Notes under the pieces: model-generated
Told to the model about the DNA's origin: nothing
Database searches by the model: none
Seen by the model: the letters and a program-made list of their open reading frames with translations, nothing else
Assembly (NCBI RefSeq): GCF_030272615.1
Contig: NC_081406.1
Location: forward strand, 215,755,497 to 215,819,496
Direction of reading: 5' to 3'
Origin: Cryptomeria japonica
Taxonomy: Eukaryota > Streptophyta > Pinopsida > Cupressales > Cupressaceae
DNA length: 64,000 bases
Made by a program: the position numbers and the translations under genes
Part shown: positions 31,740 to 43,814 of the stretch, in pieces
Numbering within the stretch: the first letter of the stretch is position 1
Layout: every line of letters starts with the position of its first letter

Positions 31740-34706
31740 TTGCATATCATACATCATCCTTTTAAAATAAAAAAAATCCCAAAGGTATTGCATTTACATA
31801 GTGACATGCCTATTGAAACAAGGTCAAAATCTAAGAAGATGGGCAAACCAACATATCAACCTATTGACAACGTATCAAACTCACAGTTTCAACCTAGTCA
31901 AACAATACAAATTGAAGGTTCGTCAAACACATCATTACCACAATATGGAATGGTTCAACTTGGACCACCTCCATTATATGAGCCAGTGTTTGTACCCATG
32001 AAACCGGGATATGGGAGTGTTCCACCAACGCCAAGGGAAAATGCACCTTTTGACTGGAATCAACTGAACCTGCAACATGAAATTCAAACTCAAACTTTTT
32101 ATGATGAAACAAGTCTCCAAATACAAAAAATAGAGGAGAAACTAGCTTGAGAAACAAAGATCATTGAACAAAAGGTGAAAAACAATGAGAAGATTAGATC
32201 CCAAATTTCCAAAACATTTAAAAAATTTCAAGGTCCATACTTAAACTTTGAGCCAATTGATGTAAGATCTCTTCTTGAACATCAAACATACCATCTCTCC
32301 TCTCACAAATAGAGACTATGAAACAATTTCAAGAAAAGAGACAACAACATTATGTGCCTCCACAACAAGAACAAGAAGGTGTTTACTATCAATCACATTT
32401 TCAACCATCACAACCAATTGTTCAACAGTTCGAACATTTCCAATAGACACAACCAATGGTCCAACATATACAACCAATGGCCCAATTTCAACAATATGTC
32501 CAACCAACTATACAATGTCAACAAATGGTTCAACCAATGGTGGAATATCAATGTCAACAACTACAACCAAACATTCAAAAACAAAGGTTGTAGCACACAC
32601 CAACCCAAGTTTCAAACATGTCAGAACAATTGAACCAAGTCCAATATCAAAACATGACATCAAAACAAGACCAAATTCTTGCCAAGAAAGTCAAAAATAT
32701 AAATCCAATCATGTCAAAACCTTGCAAGGATTCAAATGCATCTCCAAAGAAAGGTGGTCTTATTAGACAAATCTTAAAGAGAGTCCTAAGTGATTTTCTT
32801 GAGGATGATCAAAATCATACTCCAATGTCTAGCAATGGCTCATCCATCCATCAAGAATTTAACCCTCAATTTGCCTCCACTTCCCCTCCCATTCCATCAT
32901 ATTTTGAAGTTTCACAAGAGCAATTTACACCATCACCTCCAAATGATGCATCAAATAATGCATCCTCCCAAGGATTGTTTGCCACAGAAATATATGCTAA
33001 TCAATTCATTTATACAAATCCCTTGTACTATTTGGAAATGCAAGATTTAATGCCATCAAATGCTTCTCTTTTAGAGAGTCCCATTCAAATTCCATCCCCT
33101 TCATGCCATGCCAAAATCCCCCATGCATATCCAAAGTCCAACCCCATGTCAAGAGGATAATTTAGAGCAAGAAGAAACGTGTCTTGAAATAGATGAAGAT
33201 CAAGATCTTGAAACCTTATCATCCCATCCAATTATTGACCAAGATCCCATTTCCCCAGACACTTGCAATGATTCACTTATTCCTGTCAATTCTATCCAAG
33301 AACACAATGTCCTTTCAAATCCCATTGACATTCCACTTCCTAAGAAAGATCAAGATATCCTTTCCATCCTTTATGATGATCCCATTAAATGTCAAGAGCA
33401 AAGCACCTTTAAATAGGATTCCAATGATCTTCCTCCTTGTCAAGATCAAATTATTCCTTTAAATCCTCCACAAGATCCTTTTGTTCCTCCATCTCCTTGT
33501 CTTAATGCTCCATATACACTCCAAGATCTCATTTCTTTTGATGATCCCATTATTTCTCCCATTCCATCTCTTGAAGAGCTTGTCATTGAACCATGTCCAC
33601 TACACAATCCTAGTCCCCCTCATGATCCTAATCCCCCTCGTGATTCTAACGTGTCAGTGTAAGATGTTCATGAACCCTCGACATGCATAATGGGTTCTTC
33701 CACTTTGGTGCAATCCGATCCACTTCAAGATCTCATTATTTCTCTCATATCATATCCACCTCATAATGGACTTGCATCTTCTTCCCAAAGAAAAGAGTAT
33801 CCTACAAGTCAAGATATTCATAAAGGCAAAGGAGTAGATCTCCATAAGCAAGAATCCCTTCATGTTAATGAAAATATTAAGGGTCATGGCCTCAGTGAAA
33901 TTCCTCAAGACGTGGGTACCCCTACTAAATCCAACATCCCTCCATCAAAATAAAAACACACACCTTCCCCATCATACTTTCCATCCATCTTAGGTCCTTA
34001 TATTCCTTCATCCTATATGCAAGGTCAACAAAGGCACAAATCCTTGAGTAAATTTCATCCATCCAAAAGAACTCCATTTCATTCATATCCATCCATGCAT
34101 TCCTTTCCTCCTCCAAGCAATTTGGATGCCAAGCATCAAAGTCATAAGTCTAAAAATCCACATGTATTCAAGGATCAACATGTCCAATCTAATCAACATG
34201 TCAAAGCAAAGAAAAATATGATCCAAAAAGAAAAGGAAAAATCCAAAAGGTCACAAAGGCCCATTGCTCAAAAACAAAAGTTAAAATCTATATGTGTTCC
34301 TAAATCCCTTGTGTTGGCAATGCACTCCAAGGAACCACAAAAGCATGAAAAATCACAAACCATGTGGATCCCTAAGTGGCTCCTTGAAGCACAAAAGCCT
34401 AAAGAAACATCCAACTTGGCATCCAAAATTGCTATTCCTCCATCCAAACCTCTAAAATTTGTTCCTCCATCACCTTCTTCATCCATTTTGGGCCCTTATG
34501 TCCCAAAATCCCAAGCTATTCCTCCATCCAAATCTCACAATCTGAGATCCATTTTTCCTCCATCAATCCATCACCCGTCAAGGTGTGTTCCAATGTTGAT
34601 CTTGCCTTCATTTCCACCTAGTGAAGCCCAATTCTTCCAATACCCTATCCATTATCCAATGCATATTTTCCATCCTTCGATCCCTTTGATCCCATCCTTT
34701 GCATAA
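31740..34706 (+). pseudogene. Pro/Gln/Ser-rich unknown ORF of element F
   Basis: The only coherent coding region of F. The first part (31740-32280) contains MPIETRSKSKKMGKPTYQP from 31804 and a short helical segment QIQKIEEKLA. After a frame change near 32283 a Gln-rich part follows (about 32318-32700; repeats of QPMVQ, QQFEHFQ). Then LIRQILKRVLSDFLED, and after another frame change near 33110 a long Pro/Ser/Asp-rich tail to 34706. Stops (32148, 32444, 32591, 33414, 33660, 33951) are mostly at Gln, Arg or Trp-like codons. The basic, disordered composition is compatible with a Gag-like RNA-binding protein, but there is no capsid fold or zinc knuckle I can recognise. Function unknown. Confidence 0.55.
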
Positions 34707-37395
34707 ATCCTTGCCTTAATTATATCTCTTTTTCCATGTCCTTATCCTACCAACGTCTTTGAGCATACTTTTAAAGGTCATGGTCCATTTTTGTTTCAAG
34801 GCTACTATCCAAAAAAAAAAAAAAGACGCATGAGTCCTTCTTCCATCCCCTATCATGTGTCCATCTTCTATTGAAAAAGTCAAAATACAAAAAAAAAAAG
34901 TGAGAAAAAAAAGAAAAAGAAAAAAAAAAATTAAAGCAAAAATAATTCGTCCACTGGTGAAAACCTGGCAAACAAGCATCTTGGGCAAGTACCATGATGA
35001 AAACCTAGCAAATAGGCATCATGTGTAATCTATGAACTTCTTGCATACCATACACGGGGATAGGTTTTATCCTATCATATCCTTTTGTCCTTCATTGTTC
35101 CATTATCCTATCAAACCCCTATCATTACCCTTCATATCCTATTGTCCCTCATGTCCAGTTTCCCTTTCCACCTTTGATCTTGACAAGGCTAAGGATCATC
35201 ATGAGCATCATGCATCTTGTTTGCAGCTTTTAGTCCATCATATCTTTTGGTCTTTATCCATTTGCTTATTACAACCTTTCATCCATATTCCCTATGTTAT
35301 TGCAACTTTCTGTCACTATCCTTTAGCCAATCCCTACCTTCAGCCCATGTCCCTTATCCATTCTTGGTCTTGCTTATCCTATCCATATCAAATCACTATA
35401 CATACACTTTTTTTTTCATTCCTTGAGCTTGATCTAACATAAGGACGCAAAATTTAAACATGGATTCAAAAACCTCTTGACATGTCCCTCATGCCATGTC
35501 ACTGCTTTACATTGCCATATCCAATCTCTTGTCCCATTGTCTCCATAATAAAAGGCCTTTGTCTTCCCTCTATCCACCAACATTTCAGAAAGCCTATTTA
35601 TTCACTTGTCAGATTCCTTGCCTTGCTAGACACTAGGGGCAAAATCATAAAAATTGAAAAATGTCCTGAAAAAATAAAAAAAATTGAAAAAATCCTGAAA
35701 ACATTCAAAAACATAAAAAAAAATCATGTGTTCATTTTCAGCTAAAATGTCAAAATCCAAAAAAAAAAAATCAAATAAAGTCCTAAAAAAATCAAATAAA
35801 GTCGTAAAAAAAAAAAAAATCCTAAAAATAAAAAAATATCCTGAAAAAAAATCCCTAAAAAGTCAAATAAAGTCCAAAAAAATTGTAAAAAACTCGAAAT
35901 TCCTACAAAGTGAAAAACATCAAAATCCAAAAACAATTTCTTTGGCATTTTGCATTTTGTCAATAAAAGGTCCCCTTTGTGCATAGACAGATCACTGAGC
36001 ATACATCCAACGACAATCAATCAAACATTGTGCTTTAATGAAATCATGCATTAACAGATAAACTTTTCAACCAAGAAGGCATTCAACCTGATCACAGTTG
36101 TCACATCAATCCAAATAGCATCAACATTACCATTGGTCCTTTTCAACATTATCATGGGTCTTATACAGGGTGTGGTATACTTGAAACTAGACTGTGTCCT
36201 ATCTTCGATGGGGTACCGCATTCCCTGAAACCAGACAACATGATCATTCTTGTTTTCCACTTTTGACAATGACGATCAGACTGTTTGTTTGACTTGGTTG
36301 AATTTATGCGTCTTATCTTTTTACTGATTTATCTTTGGCTTCGATCATGTTCCTATGTTGCTCGATGATGTCACTGAGTGATTTAGAGTGACCGGGATGG
36401 TTCATGGTCCCTTTCCTTTTTTTTTTTTTTGTTGTTGTGTTTGTTGTTTGTGGAATGTTTGTCACAAACTGGGGCAACTACATCATTGGGTGTCTGTGAT
36501 AAGTATGTTCGCTTTGTGAACACTACACATACCTCGACCCTTAATGTATCCACCCTAGGATGCTTCACTCATTCCTTGTGTGCAATGTGTCTGTCTTTTG
36601 CAAAAGGGGTTGCATTCTAGCTCTAGCCTTCAATGCCATGATGCTTTGCATTCGCTTTGCTACAATAAATAAAGGTTCTCACCTACTTATGTGCATTTGT
36701 GAAAGCAAGTTTTCCTTCATCTCTAACTGTCCTTTGTCTAATTTCTTCTTACTAACATTTCCTCCATTAGTCTTGCACTTGTGCAGCATCAAGCTACGCC
36801 TGTGTACCTTACACAGGCAGAGAACATCTCTACACAGGCATAGAATGTGCCCACACAGGTGTAGATCTACATTTTGCCCTCCCTTGTGGGCCCCACAATG
36901 TCCCGCAATCAAGCAAAATTCATGAAATTGAACATATGAGTTTTTGAGCTACATACCATTGCTCCCACGTCGTCTGGTTGTCTATAGGTGCGTACACATT
37001 CCCCAAGGTGATCTGCCATTGGAATGTTCACCATCTCTCTGCAAGGGTCCTTTTTCCTGAGCAACAACTCCTCTACTTTGGCCAGTGCAAATGAACTCTT
37101 TTCCTTCTCCTTGTCTCCTATATAGATCTTTGTCAATACCTAGATGGATGTGTATGTTCTCCATCTTATGATGGTCACGGTCTTTTGCGCCTTCCACTGC
37201 TTGTCCTTTATGCATCCGACCTTCAATTTTTTGACTAGTTCGAACCTATCATCTTCTCTCATTCTTATTGATCACTTGGCCTATTTTCTGGATTTTTCTA
37301 GCCAATTCCTCAAGGGGGCATGCATATGTCATTGTTATTGTCTGGGGTATTTTCATTATTGTTCTTTGAAACAACACTTCGAATCACATTGTCTC
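34707..37395 (+). other. Trailer region of element F with A-rich low complexity
   Basis: No convincing gene. Poly-A patches occur at 34809-34935. An AAAAATC/AAATAAAGTCC-rich block runs from 35640 to 35935. A poly-T run lies at 36415-36431. An ACACAGGC cluster lies at 36797-36860. Short open frames here lack family motifs and are probably chance. Confidence 0.55.
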
Positions 37396-37409
37396 AAAGA
37401 GGGGCAAAA
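37396..37409 (+). promoter_or_regulatory. Polypurine tract of element F
   Basis: AAAGAGGGGCAAAA directly precedes the 3' LTR start TGTAGATG at 37410, the expected place for second-strand priming. Confidence 0.75.
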
Positions 37410-38675
37410 TGTAGATGTTGAAAAATGGTCAACGCTTGTGGAGTCATACTTTAACATTTGCGCATTGCCTTATTTTAGGGTTCTTGCATCACATTAACAT
37501 TTCTTCTATGTTACGCACTTGGTCTTTATCATTTGTGAGCATTGAGTCCTTTTGCATTCCTCATTTTTCTCGCTTTCGAATTAGGTCTTGTCGATAGCAA
37601 TCTTCAGTCATGATTTTGGTTGATCTTATCCTGTCGCATCATGGTGTGTGCTCATTTATCATCATTTTGGACATTGTCAATCCTAATCGATGATAGAATT
37701 AGGGTTTTATCCTCTTGTCAATCTTTTAATCATCTTTAACTTGTTAGTAATCATTTGCGATTATCAATTTGTCAATCTTGTCATTTTGTGATCGATTTGT
37801 CATCGATCCTTGTCCTTTTCAATCATGTCAATTTGGATTGATTAGTCATTGTTCCTCGTCAATTGGTGCCTATCATTTTGATCTCCTTGTCAATCTTGGT
37901 CAATTTGTCATTGATTTTTGTCAACCAATCTCAATCATTTATCAACATTGGTCCTTTCTCAATCAGAATCATGATTGAACCTACGTTAATTTCTTGTTGT
38001 CTAGACCTAATTCCTTGTCCTCTTATTTCTAAGGTTTTATGATTTCTTCATTTAATCCTTTTCTTCTTCTTTGTGGGTTAAATAAATCTATTTATTTAGT
38101 CCTAGGTCTCTTTCATGAATTAATTAATGGATGAAAACCTATTAATTAATTCACCTAATTTCTATTTCATCTTTTTCCTCAATTTTCTAATTTGCTAATT
38201 TCTCCTAATTCCTAATTTCTATTTTAATCTTTTCATAGTTTGTCATACACCTTGCATAGAAATTGTTATACATTTGTCATAATTTTGCCATTCTTGATTT
38301 GAATTTCCTTTCAAATCTCTTCATGCTAATCTTGTCCTCTCTCCAATTTGTCTATAAATTGGATGATTTTCTTCTTTGGGGGAATCAATCAAATTTTTGA
38401 GTAACCTTATGCTACGAATTTCATCTCTCAACAACTTGATTTCCTCTTGCATTTTGCACTTGTAGGTGAGATCCACATCAAATTTGAAGGTGAAAGAAGA
38501 ACAACGGAGCCACATGAAGGAGATATCTGCGTCGGTTTGCTCTGATTTCATTTGATTTGAATATCTTGTCTTTATGTCTTCATTGATTGGATTGGGATTG
38601 CTTTCATTGTAGGTTTAGGTTTTGTGGTTGTCCTAAATGCTATTGTTTTGATGGTTTTCAATTTCTTGATCTACA
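37410..38675 (+). repeat. 3' LTR of element F
   Basis: TGTAGATGTTG to GATCTACA, 1266 bp, partner of 28528-29783. It is followed by ATAAT, the right TSD copy. Confidence 0.92.
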
Positions 38676-39270
38676 ATAATATCTCATTGTAGATCATCAT
38701 GGTTATGTTAGAGGTCATGTTCAAGAAATATAATGTGTGATTAATGTAATATCATTTAGGCAAAGGAGTTGGTCAATCATTGGAGATTGAATTGGGTTTA
38801 TGTAAGAGGATTTAGTCCTCCCGTATTGAGCTTAACTAGAACTGTACTCAGGACTATGAGATGCTATCTTTTGCAGTTCAACACTTCTCTATATTGTAGT
38901 CTAGATTTCTATGTAGTTAGTGAGGCTCCTTTTGTGATGAGCAGTGCTCTCTATGTTGTTGGCATTCCTGCAAGTGCAGGTCCCTCAACTATAATTCTCA
39001 TACTTACTACATAAGTATTATCTGATTGTGGGTAGGCTTCCCACAATGGTTTTTCCCTTTACCAAGTTTTCCACATACAAATCTTGGTTTCATGTGAATG
39101 ATATTTATACTGTGATTATTGTTTATGCTTAATTGGTATAACTGCTATTCTGGTATTAATTTTTTAGGTTCCAGTATTAAAGTTTAAATTGCTAATGGTT
39201 TCAGTATTCTGTGACAATTGATTCACCCCCCCCCTCTTAGTTGTCTTTTGGTTATTTGAACTGTCTAACA
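38676..39270 (+). repeat. 3' LTR of element E, right part, with TSD copy of F
   Basis: ATAAT (38676-38680) duplicates the left GTAAT. The LTR then resumes (ATCTCATTGTAGATC) and ends GTCTAACA at 39270. It has the shared module: GAGCAGTGCTCTC, CCTGCAAGTGCAGG, TGTGGGTAGGCTTCCCAC, and GATTCACC with a C run. Confidence 0.8.
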
Positions 39271-41735
39271 CCATCTGCATTATGATTTGTTTCATTTCCT
39301 TTTTATCCTTTTTGTCCTTCCAAATCCTAGTCAGAATTCTCTTGGTGGAGGTCTCTAGGTGTTTAGCATCCATAGCTTGAGAGGTCACCCCTAAATCAAT
39401 CTTCTCAATAAAAAAGTAATTTTTAGTGATGGTCTCGACATCTTTATCCATTAGGGGTCGAGCTACCTCTGCAATCCAATTCCCTATTTGATCATCCACG
39501 TCTATCATTGCTTCAGTTTTAAGTCTCTTGGACTTTGATGTTCTCCTTGAACATTTACTAACCATGTCTTCCATTGGAATAGAGATTGGAATTACATTTC
39601 TTTTCTTGCTAAGAAAAGTACTTAACCATTTGAGAATAGTACATGTCCCCTTGGGTGGAGATGATTGGTGGTTAGTGATAACAATAGCCATGGAGTTTAC
39701 AGAATCCTCAACTTTTTGAGTTTTCATTTCCTTGTCAGTAGCACAAGCAATGAGCTTGTCCTACATCTGGGCATGCATTATCCCTTGAATTTCTGCTTTA
39801 GAGTCCAAATCTACTACAAGTGGATTTGTAGGAAGTTTCTGACTGTTCTTCTTGCTATGGGATCTTGTGACACAAGTAGGGGAGGAACTTAGAGAAGATT
39901 CTCCTAAGTTTTAAGTTTATATTTTCTCAGTGCTATGTTTTTCATTACCTGTAATATCAATAGCAATGTTAGAAGAGGGAAAAGATACTTGTGAAGTTGC
40001 ATGAGTTTGAACAAATTTTCTACTCTTAGGTGTAGAAATGGGTTGTTGTCCAAAATGACGGTCCTTTAGTCATATTTCTATCCATCTAACAACATTAAAG
40101 GTTCTAGTTTGAATGTTGTCATCCCCTTTTCTATCCCAATCAACTTCTCGCTTAGGCTAGCCCTGTATCTTCTCATTGAACTCAGGATCAACAACTTCTT
40201 CACCCTCATCCTCTTGTACATCGGAGACATTCATAGATAGACCCATTGTTACAATTTGTTGAACTATGAACCTAGACCACAATCTCTTTCTGACTTCAAA
40301 CTCATCATCACAGTTCTCCCAGTAGTCTTATAGCTAAGGTTCATGATAAAAATCAATATCAACATTCAAGTTTTCTATGGAAAACCTTCAGCTATCAAAT
40401 TTGCGTCTAGCAACATATAACTGCAAATTGAACTTCTTGAATTCAAGTTCAAGATTTATGGCATCTGAAACATATCTATAGCTATAATATCCCATCTCTA
40501 TTAGAAAGTCAACTCCAGACTTCCTTTCATTTCTGTTATCAATGTAGGCGAGCTTTTGACTGACTTCAATCAAAACATAAATATCTAGAGAATACCTAGG
40601 TAACCTGAAAGGTTCACCCTGAAAGCCTCCAACCCTAACATAAGTGAACTGAGAAAACTAAATGAATAAAATACCATAGATACCTACAAATTCCATTACT
40701 TTTATTGATAATCTTTTGTTTAGGTTACCTTGCAATTCATGAACCAATCTACCTGTAAAAATATCATTCCACCTCATGAAGTTTTTAGCATATTTTTGTT
40801 GTTGTAGGTGAGGATAGTATTCATAAACCCTTATCCCATGAATCCAGGGTTCATGGTTTAAGCCATTCTAGTCTCAAGTGTAGGAAAGCATATAAAAATG
40901 GTACACGGACATATAAAAACCTCTCATCCCTACAAATTTGTTGAAGCCCTCATGCAATCTCTCTGCAACAACTTGCCCCCAATCTAGATAAGTGCTTCCA
41001 TTCAAAATGAGTTGAATGTAGAAATACATCCAGTCTTCCCAATAAAAGGTATGAGAATTTCCCTTCAATATGTTCAACAAAATAACAATATCACGCACTT
41101 TTGTTATAAAATGTTCTCTAGTGAGTGGCCTCAGCAACCTAGAACCTCCTTTTTGGATATTCAAGAACCAGTTTCTAGCAATTACGCTTATGTACGTTCT
41201 CTTCTTCTTGGAAAAGAAAGAGTATGAAGTACCAATGGTCTAGTCTTCATACGTCTCCTTATGGGGAATTCTCATGGTTGCCATTATGGTCTCCCTATCA
41301 ATTTTCAATAACACCTCTCCATTGATAGCCCTAATACACTTGTGTTCTGCATCATACCGGTTCATGCATTCTAAAAATAGCTTTGGGCACAGTGCCGCAA
41401 TAGGAAATGAAGTGGCTTCAATTAGATTAATTCTTACAAATTTCTCCATCATGGAATTTTGAGCTAGATTTTTAGCTCTTTCTAGGAAGTCAGTGAAGCT
41501 TTCTTGTGCCAGTGAAGTGTCACCCATCTCTAGTAGTGAGCTAACCTAATAGGAACTACGACCCAATTGTGACAAAGTTGGCCTCATGATGGCTCCTCTC
41601 ATATTTTTCAAACAACTTCGAGAATAAAATGAATTCTACTATTGGAGGAGTCAGCTGATCATTTGCTTTTAAACTATGAGTTTTCACAGAGATGCTAGTC
41701 TGAGCTCAAAAGGAGTTTAAATTGGTAGGGCCCAT
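39271..41735 (-). pseudogene. G: unknown retroelement-type ORF, truncated by element E
   Basis: Minus strand. A possible start is ATG 41735 (MGPTNLNSF), with a frame change before MGDTSLAQESFTDFLERAKN (41527). A conserved-looking block follows: FLECMNRYDAEHKCIRAING then EVLLKIDRETIMATMRIP (about 41270-41390). Next come the domain with LDWGQVVAERLHEGFNKF (about 40935-40990), a Cys/Tyr-bearing stretch (40388-40573), an acidic linker and a Lys-rich C-terminal part (39271-39727) cut off by the LTR end of E. It resembles H and, in the first block, ORF2 of D. No enzyme motif is seen. It looks like the ORF of a pol-less element rather than a host gene, but the flanks do not prove it. Confidence 0.5.
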
Positions 41736-41814
41736 TACAATGTTCCCTAAAAGAGATTTTTGAAAGCTAGCCGAAGCAACCTAGGAAGTCGACCCTCTCA
41801 TGTGTTTGGAAAAC

Positions 41815-42540
41815 CAGCCCATCTATAGTAATTTGGGAGATCTGGAAAGAATGTAATAGAAGAATTTTCTAGGATAAGATTGAGGATGAGAGGCAGTTAT
41901 TGTCAAGAATCAACAGAGTTATTGAAGAGGTGGTAGGCTCAATGGCATCCCAAACTTTCTCACTATCCACCCCCTTCACTTTAATGGATAGGAATATACA
42001 AAAAGCTTGGCCAGGAATTAAAATAAGACATGGATCAGTGACAAACAATAAGGGAAAGAGTAATAAAACACTGGAAGCTCAATGGAAACTGCCAGAGAAG
42101 GGTTGGTTTAAAGCTAATTTTGATGGAGCAGCACAACTCTCTGGAAGATTAGCAGGGGCAGGATTTGCAATGTGGGATGACAATGGAGAGATAATCAAAT
42201 ATGGAGCCAAAAGACTTATGAAGAACACAAATAATGAGGATGAAGTGCAAGCTGCCCTTCTTGGGATTGGATTAGCAAGAAGAGAAGGTGTTTGAAATCT
42301 CCATCTAGAAGGGGATTCTTTAATTATAATACAAGAAATTATGAATGGAGAGATAAATGCATGGCATCTTCAAGGCTTCATAGTAGTAATCATAGAGGAG
42401 TTAAGTCATATTCAAAGGGAAGGTAATCAGACTATGGACAGATTATCGAAATAGGCTCTGTCATTTGAATCAGAAGGCAAAATTAAATTGGAAGACATCC
42501 CAGGGATCATATCTCTGGGAGATGTGATAAGGCAATGATT
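41815..42540 (+). pseudogene. LINE (L1-like) 3' end: RNase H domain
   Basis: Plant L1-type LINEs carry an RNase H after RT. Here the linker at about 41820 reads like WEIWKEC..RIF (with stops) and leads into KGWFKANFDGAAQLSGRLAGAG (first Asp, about 42121), NEDEVQAALLGIGLARR (Glu, about 42240), HLEGDSLIIIQEIMNG (Asp, about 42312) and a final QTMDRLSK with a stop where Gln fits. The intact stretch is 41900-42292, ended by a TGA. The RT and endonuclease parts are absent, as is typical of a truncated LINE copy or a fragment of one. The orientation is opposite to G and H. Confidence 0.75.
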
Positions 42541-43814
42541 GGATGCTTGGAGTGGGATGAGTGAGGTTAGGCACATGATGTCACCTTTTAGCATGGCTCC
42601 TTGCTTGGAAACGATGATTTGAAAGCCCGCATAGGTTAAGAAATGGTGATCCTTTAAAAAGCCCAACAATAAAGGTTGGAAGTGGCCATTTTATGAGGAG
42701 GAATATTTGTCATGATGTCCTTATCATTGGAAAACATGAAATGCCATCATTAATAGAAATGATCAAGTGGAGATTGAGAGAAATTATAAGGAAACCCTGA
42801 GGTGGCAAATGGTGCGGCGGCATGATCATCGGGACGACATGTAAAAACTCAAACAAGACCTATGTGTTGTTCTCAAATTCTGATTCCCTCCTATCCTCCC
42901 TATAAGAAAATTTAATAATTTTGTTTGCATATGAAGAGGACACCAAGAAAATAGAACTCCAGAATAACTTATGACAAGGTTTCAACAAAACCTTCTACAC
43001 TTTGAACTTATCCAAAGCTTAGGTTGGTATACCTTTTGTGAATACTTTCACACTTTTAAATTGAGATCCACAGTAAACCAATGCTAAAAACCCATGGACT
43101 TCATCACCTCAATAAAACTAAAACATTAAAGAAAACTTATGCTTATTTTTAGTATTTGATCCCAAGAAAGATAGAAAGAATTCCATAGCTAATATCAGTG
43201 TCTTATCCAGGCTACAAAGTCACCTAAATCAAGCAAGAGTTTGAAAACTGAACATTCTCATACATTTCATCATTTTGGCTTTCGTGAACCCTATACATGC
43301 CTGACATATATATGAGTTCTTTCCCTTTAAACTAAAATTGTTTATCAAATTCAAAGCAGCAAATAATTGATCTACTAACAGAAATATTTCACGTATATTC
43401 AATTCCTCTCCTGAAGAGAAAAGACATAAATATATCTATAAGATTTCCTTACAATCCATGTCTAATTGAATAACCCTACACTATTCAAATGAAACCAGCA
43501 AACTAATGAATGTACACTAGAAGACAACACAGATTTAGGCCTGAAAAACTTTGATCTATATATTCATATTCATTTTGAAAATTTTACATGACTCAAGGTA
43601 ATTTCTGAGAGAACCAGAAAACCCTAGATATATTTCAGCAGAGTATCTTTACAAATTCTTGTGATCTCTCCCTTTCTAAGTCCTGGTATCCATTTATAAT
43701 AATATGGATGCAAAAAAAGCTTCGGACATTCCTAAGAATAGTTTGTTATAACTACAATTTTTTCTTCAAAAAGAAGTTACAAATTATTTTCAATCCTAGC
43801 GGCCTTTCAGTTTG
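42541..43814. other. Noncoding interval between LINE fragment and ORF H
   Basis: 42541-42850 may be the 3' untranslated part of the LINE; no clear poly-A tail is visible. 42850-43814 is AT-rich sequence downstream of the minus-strand ORF H. I see no gene or LTR boundary in it. Confidence 0.4.

Larger units (their letters stand above)
28528..38675 (+). mobile_element. Element F: 10.1-kb LTR element with tRNA-Trp primer site and no pol
   Basis: Two direct LTRs (28528-29783 and 37410-38675) are almost colinear and start TGTAGATG and end GATCTACA. They are flanked by GTAAT/ATAAT. A perfect 18-nt tRNA-Trp primer site follows the 5' LTR and a purine tract precedes the 3' LTR. The 7.6-kb interior has one Pro/Gln/Ser-rich decayed ORF and long noncoding leader and trailer regions. 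It has no protease, integrase, RT or RNase H signature. This fits a large non-autonomous LTR derivative moved in trans, inserted into the LTR of element E. Confidence 0.9.
26158..39270 (+). mobile_element. Element E: Ty1/copia retrotransposon, left part missing, 3' LTR split by element F
   Basis: Starts within RT at the LTR end of C and runs through RNase H, an unusually purine-rich 3' region, and a 3' LTR from 27899. The LTR is interrupted at 28527 by the 10.1-kb element F and resumes at 38681-39270. It is a different subfamily from A/B/M/L: RT is related but clearly diverged, and the LTR differs except for the shared end module. Its right end abuts the minus-strand ORF G. Confidence 0.83.

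Noticed and set aside
36560-37497. Open frames of 117-121 residues in the trailer of F
   Set aside because: Low-complexity Cys/Phe/His-rich translations, no motif; the second one runs across the 3' LTR boundary.
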